64,000 nucleotides of DNA from Mycolicibacterium sp. (GTDB lineage Bacteria > Actinomycetota > Actinomycetes > Mycobacteriales > Mycobacteriaceae), in contig JACJWN010000004.1 in the NCBI GenBank assembly GCA_020637165.1, forward strand, positions 124,001 to 188,000, given 5' to 3'. Position numbers and translations under genes: made by a program. Under the pieces are notes generated by a model. That model was not told the origin of the DNA, made no database searches, and saw only the letters and a list, made by a program, of their open reading frames with translations. Positions 33,299 through 42,180 of the stretch are shown in pieces (within the stretch, counting starts at the first letter, position 1; each line of letters starts with the position of its first letter).

Positions 33299-33787
33299 GT
33301 GCAGTTCGACGTCATGATCGAGATCCCGAAGGGCCAGCGCAACAAATACGAGGTCGATCACAAGACCGGTCGGCTGCGTCTGGACCGTTACCTGTACACG
33401 CCGATGGGCTACCCGGCGGACTACGGATACATCGAAGACACCCTCGGAGAGGACGGCGACCCGCTGGACGCGCTGGTGCTGCTGCCGGAGTCGGTGCATC
33501 CCGGCGTCACCGTCGAGGCCCGGCCGGTGGCGATGTTCAAGATGGTCGACGACGCGGGCGGCGACGACAAGGTGATCTGCGTTCCGGCCGGCGATCCGCG
33601 CTGGGACCACATCAGCGATCTCGCCGACGTGCCGAGTTTCGAACTCGAGGCGATCAAGCACTTCTTCATGCACTACAAGGATCTCGAGCCCGGCAAGTTC
33701 GTCGAGGCCGCGAGCTTCGTCGGGCGCGCCGAGGCGGAGGCAGAGGTGGAACGCTCGCGTCAGCGCTTCGCCACCGAAGGGCACTGA
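33299..33787 (+). CDS. ppa: Inorganic pyrophosphatase
   Basis: Protein of 162 residues, the exact family length when the GTG at 33299 is used; AAGGAG at 33286-33291 gives 7-nt spacing. Metal-site aspartates are in '[22 protein letters not shown]', and the active-site Tyr/Lys segments '[15 protein letters not shown]' and '[15 protein letters not shown]' are present. TAGGGT at 33244-33249 may be its -10 element, giving a leader of about 45 nt. Confidence 0.96.
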   Translation: MQFDVMIEIPKGQRNKYEVDHKTGRLRLDRYLYTPMGYPADYGYIEDTLGEDGDPLDALVLLPESVHPGVTVEARPVAMFKMVDDAGGDDKVICVPAGDPRWDHISDLADVPSFELEAIKHFFMHYKDLEPGKFVEAASFVGRAEAEAEVERSRQRFATEGH

Positions 33788-33875
33788 ACCGCGCCGATCA
33801 CCCCTGCGGCCGAGAGTTTTCCTGGCCGTAACTTGCGGTAACCCGGCTGTGTCGTCGGTCTCCGATGCTTAGAGA

Positions 33876-34403
33876 ATGCTGATGCATCAGGGCATAGGGC
33901 TCGACGCCTTCAACGAGCTGCCGACCCGCAAGGCGGTGCATGCGCTGTACGAGTGCTGCAACAGCGTGACGATGGCCTCCGACCTTGCCGGGGGCCGCCC
34001 CTACCCCAGCCACGATGCGTTGTTCCGGCGGGCCGACTCGCTGCTGTTCTCGTTGCCCGAGCAGGCCATCGATGACATCCTCGAGTCCTATCCCAAGGTG
34101 GGAAGCAGACCGGGCAGCGCGCGGTCGCACGCCGAACAGTGCGCGCTGTGGGACGAACATCCCGGTGTGATGAAGCTGCTGTACAGCTCGGCCCGTGGGT
34201 ACGCCGAGAAGTTCGGCTTCGATTTCGTCATGCATCTCGGGGACCGTTCCACGGCGTCGGCGGTGATCACCGCGATCGCCGACCGGATGCACAATGACAC
34301 CGAGACCGAACGCAAAGTGGTCCGCAACGAGATCGCCCGACTCAACCGCAGCAGGCTCGAACGCATGCTCGGGCCGGAGGACGGCTACGACAACTGGGTC
34401 TGA
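33876..34403 (+). CDS. uraD: OHCU decarboxylase (2-oxo-4-hydroxy-4-carboxy-5-ureidoimidazoline decarboxylase)-like
   Basis: Protein of 175 residues, all-helical, matching the UraD family, which decarboxylates OHCU to S-allantoin in urate breakdown. The segment 'VGSRPGSARSHAEQCAL' corresponds to the conserved 'P-R-I-G...S..EQ' region and 'YAEKFGFDFVMHLGDRSTA' to the later signature. The other urate genes (uricase, hydroxyisourate hydrolase) are not next to it, so the true substrate is uncertain. ATG 33876 or ATG 33882 may be the start; no strong ribosome site is seen. Confidence 0.75.
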   Translation: MLMHQGIGLDAFNELPTRKAVHALYECCNSVTMASDLAGGRPYPSHDALFRRADSLLFSLPEQAIDDILESYPKVGSRPGSARSHAEQCALWDEHPGVMKLLYSSARGYAEKFGFDFVMHLGDRSTASAVITAIADRMHNDTETERKVVRNEIARLNRSRLERMLGPEDGYDNWV

Positions 34404-34419
34404 GCCGGAGGCAGCCCGA

Positions 34420-35388
34420 TCAGCGCGAGTCGCTGAACCGCGTTTTGATCAGGCTGGCGACCATGGTCAGGAACAGGGTGAGCACGATCACCGCCAGACT
34501 CAGCAGGGTGGGCATCTCGGGCACGGCGACGGCCCGGCCACCGTTGATGAAGGGCAGATCGTTCTCGTGCAGGGCGTGCAGCAACAGCTTGACGCCGATG
34601 AAGAACAGGATGAAAGCCAGGCCCTGGGACAAATAGATCAGGCGACCGAGCAGATCACCGATCAGGAAGTACAGCTGGCGCAACCCCATCAGCGCGAACA
34701 CATTGGCCGCGAACACCAGATACGGCTCTTTGGTCAACCCATAGATCGCCGGGATCGAATCGAAGGCGAACAGCAGGTCGGTGGTGGCAAGGGCGACGAT
34801 CACCAGGAACATCGGCGTCATCACCCGTTTGCCGCCCCGTTTGACGTAGAGCTTCAGTCCGTGCCAGGTGTGGGTGGAGTTCAGGTAGGTCTTTGCGAAC
34901 CTGACCACCGCGTTGTCGGCATCGTCGCTGTGCTCGGTGTCGCGGGCGAGCTTGACCGCGGTGAAGACCAGGAAAGCCCCGAAGAAGTAGAAGATCCACG
35001 AAAACTTTTGGATGGCAACGGCCCCCAGAGCGATGAACACCCCGCGGAACACCAGCGCCAACACGATCCCGACCAGCAGCGCCTGCTGCTGGTAGATCCT
35101 CGGGACCTTGAAGCTGGCCATGATGATGATGAAAATGAAGAGGTTGTCCACCGAGAGGCTGTACTCGGTGAGCCAGCCCGCATAGAACTCCAGCCCGAAC
35201 TGGCTGCCGTGGTAGTGCCACACCCAGAAGCCGAACAGCAGCGCCAGCCCGACGTAAATGCTGAGCGCGGTGACACATTCACGCCGGCTCGGCTCGTGCG
35301 GCCGGCGACCGAACACGACGACGTCCACCACAAGCACCGCCAGCGTCACGGCCATGGTGACGGCCCATTCGAGCCCGGATACGTTCAC
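34420..35388 (-). CDS. TerC-family integral membrane protein
   Basis: Protein of 322 residues with 8-9 membrane helices. The two signatures 'TEYSLSVDNLFIFIIIM' and 'LATTDLLFAFDSIPAIYG' hold the conserved aspartates thought to bind a metal. TerC proteins are tied to tellurite resistance or, in other bacteria, to Mn2+ export for metalation of secreted proteins. GTG 35388 is chosen because 'NVSGLEWAVTMAVTLAVLVVDVV' begins the first helix. It is divergent from the NRPS operon across 224 bp. Confidence 0.87.
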   Translation of the reverse strand: MNVSGLEWAVTMAVTLAVLVVDVVVFGRRPHEPSRRECVTALSIYVGLALLFGFWVWHYHGSQFGLEFYAGWLTEYSLSVDNLFIFIIIMASFKVPRIYQQQALLVGIVLALVFRGVFIALGAVAIQKFSWIFYFFGAFLVFTAVKLARDTEHSDDADNAVVRFAKTYLNSTHTWHGLKLYVKRGGKRVMTPMFLVIVALATTDLLFAFDSIPAIYGLTKEPYLVFAANVFALMGLRQLYFLIGDLLGRLIYLSQGLAFILFFIGVKLLLHALHENDLPFINGGRAVAVPEMPTLLSLAVIVLTLFLTMVASLIKTRFSDSR

Positions 35389-35598
35389 GCGGTCAGACCT
35401 CCGGCCGTTTCCAACACGCCCGAGGTCTCTTCCGCCGCCGAGGCGGCCCGCGGAACCGGACGGCCGACGGTGGCCGACGTGGTGACGACACCGCGACGAA
35501 GGAATACTCCCCTCTGCGCCCGCCAGTGTGGCAGGCCCAGTTCGTTTCGGCGACACCGGGTCAGCCCCGAGCACGCCCCGCGCCGCGGCCGTTGACCC

Positions 35599-35604
35599 TA
35601 GGAT
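35599..35604 (+). promoter_or_regulatory. Putative -10 element of a leaderless promoter for the NRPS operon
   Basis: TAGGAT fits TANNNT and ends 8 nt before the preferred GTG start at 35613. No ribosome binding site precedes that GTG, which supports leaderless initiation. The 224-bp gap to terC shows no other obvious signal. Confidence 0.4.
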
Positions 35605-35612
35605 TCACAGAC

Positions 35613-38600
35613 GTGGCGCCGCCTCCGATTCCCGCTCAGTACCTGTTATCGGGCCGGGCACCGTCCCCGCGAACACTCGTCGACATCCTGCAGGACACCG
35701 CGGCCCGCTACCCGGACGCAGCGGCCATCGACGACGGCGAGGTCCAGCTGACCTACGCCGAGGTCGTCACCGACATCCGGGCGGGCGCCCGGTGGTTGTC
35801 GACGCACGGGATCGGCAGGGGCGACCGGGTAGGGATTCGGATGCCGTCCGGAAGCTACTCGCTCTACCTGGCGATTCTGTCGGTGCTGGCGGCCGGAGCG
35901 GCCTACGTGCCGGTGGACGCCGACGACCCGGATGAGCGGGCGGCACTGGTGTTCTCCGAGGCCGGGGTCGTGGGGATCCTCACCGAGGACGGGATACTTC
36001 CCGGTACGGGCACCTCACACGGACGGAGCGCCGAGTCGCCCCGGGTCGGCGATGACGCCTGGATCATCTTCACCTCCGGCTCCACCGGAACCCCGAAGGG
36101 TGTGGCGGTCACCCACCGCAACGCTGCGGCCTTCGTCGATGCCGAGGCGCGGATGTTCCTGCGGGACAACCCGATCGGCCCCGGCGACCGGGTGCTCGCC
36201 GGTCTGTCGGTCGGCTTCGACGCATCCTGCGAGGAGATGTGGCTGGCCTGGCGGCATGGCGCCGCCCTGGTGCCGGCTCCGCGCGCCCTGGTGCGCAGCG
36301 GTATGGACTTGGGCCCCTGGCTGGTCGCCCGGGACATCACCGTGGTCTCCACGGTCCCCACCCTGGCGGCACTGTGGCCGGCCGAAGCGCTGGAGGCGGT
36401 GCGGCTGCTGATCTTCGGCGGAGAGGCCTGTCCACCGGATCTGGCAGACCGGTTGGCCGTGGACGGCCGCGAGGTGTGGAACACCTACGGCCCCACCGAG
36501 GCGACCGTGGTGGCCTGCGGCGCTCAGGTCCACCCCGGCACACCGGTCAGCATCGGGCTGCCATTGGCGGGCTGGGATCTGGCTGTGGTTGATTCCACGG
36601 GTACCCCGGTCGCGGTGGGCGACGTCGGCGAGTTGGTGATCGGAGGCGTCGGGCTGGCCCGCTACCTCGATCCGGAGAAAGACGCCGAGAAGTACGCGCC
36701 GATGCCGACACTGGGGTGGACGCGCGCCTACCGCAGCGGCGATCTGGTCCGGCTAGAGTCCGACGGCCTCTACTTCCAGGGCCGCGCCGACGATCAGGTC
36801 AAGGTCGGCGGGCGCCGCATCGAACTCGGCGAGGTGGATTCCGCCCTCGTCAACCTTCCCGGAGTGAGCGGCGGGGCCGCCGCGGTGCGCAAGACCGCCA
36901 GCGGCACCCCGGTGCTCGTCGGCTACATCACCTCCGTCGACCCGAACTTCGACCTGGCGACCGCCCGGGCGCACCTGGCCGAGTCGTTGCCCGCGGCGCT
37001 GGTGCCACGCCTGGTGCTCATCGAAGGCGAGCTGCCCACCCGCACCTCGGGAAAGGTCGACCGCAACGCGCTGCCGTGGCCGCCGCCCGGCGATGTCCCC
37101 GACGTCGGATCGCAACTGGGCGGCACCATGGGCTGGCTGGCAGGGCTGTGGCAGGACGTCCTGGGCACGGTGGTCGACGGGCCGGAGGCGGATTTCTTCG
37201 CCCTCGGCGGCGGTTCACTGTCGGCGGCGCAACTGGTGGTGCTGTTGCGCCAGCGGTTCCCCGGGATGACCGTCGCCCACCTCTACGACCACCCCCGGCT
37301 CGGGTCACTCGCCGGTTTCATCGACGAGACTGCCGCCGAACAGCCGGAACCGATCGCCGTCGAGCCGAGGACGGTCGCGCCGACCCCGGTCGCGGCACAG
37401 GTGACCCAGGTCGCCCTCACGGTGCCGCTGGCCACTCTGACCGCCCTGCAATGGCTGACCTGGCTGGCGCTGCTCAACAACGTCGCGGCGTGGTTGCACC
37501 CGATGCCGTGGCTGTTCACCACACCGTGGTGGCTGGTGGCCGTCGCGTTCGTCGCCTTCATCACCCCACTGGGGCGGATGGGCATCGCGGTCGCCGGCGC
37601 GCGGATTCTGCTCCGCGGACTGAAACCGGGCACCTACCCGCGCGGCGGGTCCGAACATCTGCGGGTATGGCTGGCCGAGCGCCTCACCGAGGCCAGCGGC
37701 GCCGAGAACCTCGGCGGGGCCCCGTGGCTCGTCTACTACGCACGTGCGCTGGGTAACTCGGTCGGAAAGGGCGTGGACCTGCATTCGGCCCCACCGGTCA
37801 CCGGCATGCTGACCCTCGGCCACCGTTGTTCGGTCGAACCCGAGGTCGACCTGACCGGACACTGGATCGACGGCGACCTGTTCCACGTCGGACCCATCAC
37901 GATCGACAACGACGCCACCATCGGGGCGCGAACCACCCTGCTGCCGGGGGCGGTGGTGGGTAAGGATGCCGACGTGGCGGCAGGCTCGTGTGTGGTGCGC
38001 AAGGTCAAGGCCCGGCAGTACTGGAAGGGTTCACCGGCGGTGAAGTCCGGCAAGGCCCGCCACCCGTGGCCCGACCACCGCCCGCCGCGCGCCGTGCACT
38101 GGGTGGTGATCTACGGGATCTCATCGTTGTTGCTCGGTGCGCTGCCACTGACCTCCCTCGGGGTCGGGCTTGCCCTGTTGGCCTGGGCCGGCCGGGACGA
38201 ACCGACTCTGGGTGCAGCCCTGCTGGCTTCGGCCCCGTGGATTCCGGTGGCCACCCTGCTCGCCGCGGTGGTCTACGCGGGAATGACGGTGCTGGGTGTG
38301 CGGATCCTGGCACTGGGCCTGCGCGAGGGCTACCACCCGGTGCGCAGCCGGGTCGGCTGGCAGCTGTGGGCCACCGAACGGCTGATGGACGCCGCACGCA
38401 ACTATCTGTTCCCGCTCTATGCCAGCATGCTCACACCGGTGTGGCTGCGCATCCTGGGGGCGAAGGTCGGCCGCGACACCGAGATCTCGACCGCCCTGCT
38501 CACGCCGAAGTTCACCATCATCGAGGACGGCGCGTTCCTGGCCGATGACACGATGGTGGCCTCCTACGAACTGGGCGGCGGCTGGATTCACATCGCCAAG

Positions 38601-39530
38601 ACAACCGTGGGACGACGGGCCTTCCTGGGCAACTCCGGTATCACCCAGCCCGGCCGGCGCGTTCCCGACGACGGCCTGGTGGCGGTGCTCTCCGCGACAC
38701 CGCCCAAAGCCAAGAAGGGCTCGTCGTGGCTGGGCAGCCCGCCGATCCGGCTGCGCCGAAAAGCCGACAGCGCCGAGGCGTCGCTGACCTACTCGCCGCC
38801 GGCCCGGCTCAAGGCCATGCGCGGGGCCGTGGAGACCTGCCGGCTGCTGCCGATGATCGTGACGTTCGCGATCGGGGTGGGGACCCTGGCGGCACTGCAA
38901 GAGATCGCCGCGCGGGGCGGCTATTGGCTGGCCGCGCTGACCGGCGGAGTGGTGCTGCTGATCGCCGGGGCGGTGGCCGGCGGTACCGCGGTAGCCGCGA
39001 AATGGCTTGTGGTGGGCCGTATCAGAACCGGCGAGCAGCCGTTGTGGTCGTCATTCGTCTGGCGCAACGAAGTGGCCGACGCCTTCGTCGAGACGGTGGC
39101 CGCGCCGTGGTTCGCCCGAGCGGCCACCGGCACCCCGGTGATGAACCTGTGGCTGCGGGGTCTGGGGGCGAAGATCGGCCGGGGAGTGTGGTGCGAAACC
39201 TACTGGCTGCCCGAGGCGGACCTGGTCACCCTGGGCGCGGGCAGCACCGTCAACCGGGGCTGCGTGGTGCAGACCCATCTGTTCCACGACCGGATCATGC
39301 GCATGGACGCCGTCACCCTGGAGGCCGGTGCCACACTGGGACCGCATTGCGTGGCACTGCCCGCCTCGCGGATCGGCGCCGGGGCGACGATCGGACCCGC
39401 CTCGCTGGTGATGCGCGGCGACGAAGTGCCGCCCTCGACACGCTGGCAGGGTAATCCCATCGCGCCCTGGCAGGAGCGCCGGAAGCGGGGCAAGGCCAGA
39501 AAGAAGGAGGCGGCCGAGGCCGACACATGA
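35613..39530 (+). CDS. Pls/PosA-type non-ribosomal peptide synthetase (A-T plus three membrane/beta-helix repeats)
   Basis: Protein of 1305 residues from the GTG at 35613 (an upstream start at 35526 lacks homology). Adenylation domain, residues about 10-490: A3 'FTSGSTGTPKG' near 153, A4 'FDASCEEMW' at 202-210, A5 'NTYGPTE' at 290, A7 'YRSGDLVRL', A8 'GRADDQVKVGGRRIELGE' and A10 'TSGKVDRNAL' with Lys481. A carrier domain follows with the phosphopantetheine serine Ser535 (GGGSLS). The rest is three tandem units of a membrane-helix pair (about 600-670, 828-903, 1079-1135), each followed by a left-handed beta-helix hexapeptide region. No condensation or thioesterase domain is present. This is the architecture of epsilon-poly-L-lysine synthetase. 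Aligning with GrsA by eye, the specificity residues read DAESIGTVVK, close to known lysine codes. It probably polymerises or exports a basic amino acid product. Confidence 0.88.
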   Translation: MAPPPIPAQYLLSGRAPSPRTLVDILQDTAARYPDAAAIDDGEVQLTYAEVVTDIRAGARWLSTHGIGRGDRVGIRMPSGSYSLYLAILSVLAAGAAYVPVDADDPDERAALVFSEAGVVGILTEDGILPGTGTSHGRSAESPRVGDDAWIIFTSGSTGTPKGVAVTHRNAAAFVDAEARMFLRDNPIGPGDRVLAGLSVGFDASCEEMWLAWRHGAALVPAPRALVRSGMDLGPWLVARDITVVSTVPTLAALWPAEALEAVRLLIFGGEACPPDLADRLAVDGREVWNTYGPTEATVVACGAQVHPGTPVSIGLPLAGWDLAVVDSTGTPVAVGDVGELVIGGVGLARYLDPEKDAEKYAPMPTLGWTRAYRSGDLVRLESDGLYFQGRADDQVKVGGRRIELGEVDSALVNLPGVSGGAAAVRKTASGTPVLVGYITSVDPNFDLATARAHLAESLPAALVPRLVLIEGELPTRTSGKVDRNALPWPPPGDVPDVGSQLGGTMGWLAGLWQDVLGTVVDGPEADFFALGGGSLSAAQLVVLLRQRFPGMTVAHLYDHPRLGSLAGFIDETAAEQPEPIAVEPRTVAPTPVAAQVTQVALTVPLATLTALQWLTWLALLNNVAAWLHPMPWLFTTPWWLVAVAFVAFITPLGRMGIAVAGARILLRGLKPGTYPRGGSEHLRVWLAERLTEASGAENLGGAPWLVYYARALGNSVGKGVDLHSAPPVTGMLTLGHRCSVEPEVDLTGHWIDGDLFHVGPITIDNDATIGARTTLLPGAVVGKDADVAAGSCVVRKVKARQYWKGSPAVKSGKARHPWPDHRPPRAVHWVVIYGISSLLLGALPLTSLGVGLALLAWAGRDEPTLGAALLASAPWIPVATLLAAVVYAGMTVLGVRILALGLREGYHPVRSRVGWQLWATERLMDAARNYLFPLYASMLTPVWLRILGAKVGRDTEISTALLTPKFTIIEDGAFLADDTMVASYELGGGWIHIAKTTVGRRAFLGNSGITQPGRRVPDDGLVAVLSATPPKAKKGSSWLGSPPIRLRRKADSAEASLTYSPPARLKAMRGAVETCRLLPMIVTFAIGVGTLAALQEIAARGGYWLAALTGGVVLLIAGAVAGGTAVAAKWLVVGRIRTGEQPLWSSFVWRNEVADAFVETVAAPWFARAATGTPVMNLWLRGLGAKIGRGVWCETYWLPEADLVTLGAGSTVNRGCVVQTHLFHDRIMRMDAVTLEAGATLGPHCVALPASRIGAGATIGPASLVMRGDEVPPSTRWQGNPIAPWQERRKRGKARKKEAAEADT

Positions 39531-40855
39531 AAAACCGCGCCAAGAAGTCCAGCACCCCGCCGGTCATCGATCCCTACCTGCCGAACAACGGGAACTTCGG
39601 CTATCGGGTGTCGCGCTACGAGCTGGACCTGCAGTACAAGGTCAACAGCCATCGGCTTGCCGGTGCGGCGACGATCACCGCGGTCACGCTGGCCTCGCTG
39701 CAGACGTTCACCCTGGACCTGTCGGACGCACTCGGTGTCACCAAGGTCACCGTGAACGGCCGCCGTCCCGCGAGCTTCTCCACTTCGGGCGGGAAACTAC
39801 GGATCCGGCTGGCCGAACCGCTGCCGACCGGATCGGCGTTGACGATCGCGGTGCGCTACGGCGGCTCGCCGAAACCGATCCGGACCGTGTGGGGAGAGGT
39901 GGGTTTCGAGGAACTGACCAACGGCGCGCTGGTCGCCGGACAGCCCAACGGCTCTCCCTCCTGGTTCCCCTGCGACGACCATCCCAGCTCCAAGGCCAGC
40001 TACCGGATTCAGATCAGTACCGACAGCCCGTATTACGCGGTGGCTCCCGGCGAGCTGGTGAGCCGGCGGGTGCGCGCCGGACAGACGGTGTGGACCTACG
40101 AGCAGCCCGAGCCCACATCGACCTACCTGGCCACGCTGCAGATCGGGATGTACGGCCTGCACCGGATTCCCAAGGCCCCGGTGGCCATGCATGCCGTCAT
40201 CCCCGGCCGGCTGCGCGCGAATTTCGATCACGACTTCGGCCGTCAGCCGCAGATGCTCAAGCTGTTCGTCAAGCTGTTCGGCCCCTATCCACTGAGCAGC
40301 GGCTACACCGTCGTGGTGACCGAGGACGATCTGGACATTCCTCTTGAAGCGCAAGGGGTTTCGATCTTCGGCGCCAACCATTGCGACGGCGCGCGCGGAT
40401 CGGAGCGCCTCATCGCCCACGAACTGGCACACCAGTGGTTCGGCAACAGCGTGACCGCCCGGCGCTGGCGCGACATCTGGCTGCACGAGGGTTTCGCCTG
40501 TTACGCCGAATGGCTGTGGTCGGAACACTCCGGGGGCCGGAGCGCCGGGGATCTCGCGGCCGATTACCACCAACGGTTGCTGGCCGCCCCGCAGGATCTG
40601 CTACTGGCCGACCCCGGGCCCCGCGACATGTTCGACGACCGCCTTTACAAACGTGGCGCCCTGGTGGTTCACGCCCTGCGCGGCATCATCGGAGACGACA
40701 GATTCTTCGCGTTGTTGCGTGACTGGACCACCCGGTACCGGCACGGGACGGTCGTCACCGACGATTTCACCGGCCTTGCCGCCAACTACGCCGACGTCTC
40801 GCTGCGGCCCCTGTGGGAGTCCTGGCTGTATTCGACGGGAGTCCCCCCGCTGTGA
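39527..40855 (+). CDS. M1-family zinc aminopeptidase
   Basis: Protein of 442 residues whose ATG overlaps the NRPS stop (ATGA). The zinc site HExxH-x18-E is complete: His298, His302 and Glu321 in 'IAHELAHQWFGNSVTARRW...WLHEGFACYAEW'. The N-terminal beta saddle domain (about 1-200) precedes the catalytic domain. The GxMEN-like exopeptidase loop is replaced by 'LEAQGVSIFG', which keeps a glutamate. The large C-terminal helical domain of full-length PepN is missing; the protein ends after a short helical region. No signal peptide is seen. Coupled translation suggests that it processes or degrades the NRPS product. Confidence 0.88.
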   Translation: MKNRAKKSSTPPVIDPYLPNNGNFGYRVSRYELDLQYKVNSHRLAGAATITAVTLASLQTFTLDLSDALGVTKVTVNGRRPASFSTSGGKLRIRLAEPLPTGSALTIAVRYGGSPKPIRTVWGEVGFEELTNGALVAGQPNGSPSWFPCDDHPSSKASYRIQISTDSPYYAVAPGELVSRRVRAGQTVWTYEQPEPTSTYLATLQIGMYGLHRIPKAPVAMHAVIPGRLRANFDHDFGRQPQMLKLFVKLFGPYPLSSGYTVVVTEDDLDIPLEAQGVSIFGANHCDGARGSERLIAHELAHQWFGNSVTARRWRDIWLHEGFACYAEWLWSEHSGGRSAGDLAADYHQRLLAAPQDLLLADPGPRDMFDDRLYKRGALVVHALRGIIGDDRFFALLRDWTTRYRHGTVVTDDFTGLAANYADVSLRPLWESWLYSTGVPPL

Positions 40856-42156
40856 CCGACGCCGGCGCGCCGTTCGACGCGGTGGGCGCCACCGCCGGGC
40901 CGGCCGCCCGGAGCAGTGTCGCGCGGGTCGGCATCGCCACCGCCGTCACCGCCGTCTGCGGATACGCGGTGCTGTATCTGGCGGCCAGGAAGCTCGAACC
41001 GGCCGGGTTCTCGGTATTCGGGGTCTTCTGGGGCGCCTTCGGCCTGGTGACCGGAGCGGCCAACGGACTGCTGCAGGAGGCCACCCGGGAGGTCCGCGCC
41101 ACCTTGCGTCACCCGCCCGGGCCCAGCCCTCGGAATTACGGCCCCCGGGACTGGGGCCTCCGGGATTGGGGCCCGCACACCCGGCCGATGTGGATCGGCG
41201 CGGGCGTGGGACTCGGTGCGGCGATCCTCATCGCCGGTACCGCTCCGCTGTGGTCGGCGCGGGTCTTCGCCGACGCGCGGCCGCTGTCGGTAACTCTGCT
41301 CTCCCTTGGACTCGCCGGATTCTGTCTGCACGCCACACTTCTGGGCATGCTGGCCGGCACCGACCGCTGGTCGCAGTACGGGTCGCTGATGGTGACGGAC
41401 GCCGTGATCCGGGTGGTCGTGGCCGCGGCCGCCTTCGCGCTGGGTTGGGGACTGGCCGGCTTCCTCTGGGCCACCGTTGCCGGCGCACTGGCCTGGCTGC
41501 TGCTGCTCGCCGCCTCGTCGGGGGCCCGCTCGGCGGCCGGATTGCGCACCGCTGGGAGGACTTCGGCATTTCTGCGCGGGGCCGCGCACGCGATCGCCGC
41601 GGCGGGCGCGAGCGCGGTGCTGGTGATGGGCTTCCCCGTGCTGCTAAAGACGACCTCCGGCGAACTCGGGGCCGCGGGGGGCGTGGTGATCCTCGCGGTG
41701 ACGCTGACCCGGGCGCCGCTGCTGGTGCCGCTGACGGCCATGCAGGGCAATCTCATCGCCTACTTCGTCGACCACCGCAGCACGCGGCTGCGCGCCTTAC
41801 TGGCCCCGGCCGGGATCGTCGCAACCATCGGCGGGATCGGGGTGGTGGGCGCCGCACTCATCGGCCCCTGGCTGATGCGGGTGGCCTTCGGCCCTGAATA
41901 CCGAACCAGCGGTGTGTTGCTGGCCTGGCTGACGGTGGCGGCGGTGTCGATCGCGCTGCTCACCCTGACGGGTGCGGCGACGGTCGCCTCCGCCCTGCAC
42001 CGGGCCTATTCGATCGGCTGGGTGGGGGCGACGGTGGCGGCCGCACTGCTGCTCACCCTTCCGCTATCCCTGGAGTCCCGGACCGTGATCGCCCTTATGT
42101 GCGGACCGCTGGTCGGTATTGGCGTGCACCTGACGGCGCTGGCTCGGGCCGATTAG
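40852..42156 (+). CDS. Polytopic membrane protein, MOP/polysaccharide flippase type (Rv3630 family)
   Basis: Protein of 434 residues with about 12 membrane helices, starting at a GTG inside the M1 gene stop (GTGA overlap). Helices are arranged as in MATE/Wzx-like flippases; 'VFWGAFGLVTGAANGLLQEATREVRA' is typical of the first half. It is the likely counterpart of M. tuberculosis Rv3630. A role in moving a lipid-linked envelope precursor is inferred from the following PpgS gene, which makes polyprenyl-P-GalNAc. No direct evidence for its substrate. Confidence 0.8.
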   Translation: MTDAGAPFDAVGATAGPAARSSVARVGIATAVTAVCGYAVLYLAARKLEPAGFSVFGVFWGAFGLVTGAANGLLQEATREVRATLRHPPGPSPRNYGPRDWGLRDWGPHTRPMWIGAGVGLGAAILIAGTAPLWSARVFADARPLSVTLLSLGLAGFCLHATLLGMLAGTDRWSQYGSLMVTDAVIRVVVAAAAFALGWGLAGFLWATVAGALAWLLLLAASSGARSAAGLRTAGRTSAFLRGAAHAIAAAGASAVLVMGFPVLLKTTSGELGAAGGVVILAVTLTRAPLLVPLTAMQGNLIAYFVDHRSTRLRALLAPAGIVATIGGIGVVGAALIGPWLMRVAFGPEYRTSGVLLAWLTVAAVSIALLTLTGAATVASALHRAYSIGWVGATVAAALLLTLPLSLESRTVIALMCGPLVGIGVHLTALARAD

Positions 42157-42180
42157 CAACGCGGCAGCAGCCTGTAGGTT

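Noticed and set aside
36716-37756. 346-codon frame inside the NRPS gene
   Set aside because: Arg/Gly/Pro-rich, overlaps the conserved A and T domains in the wrong frame.
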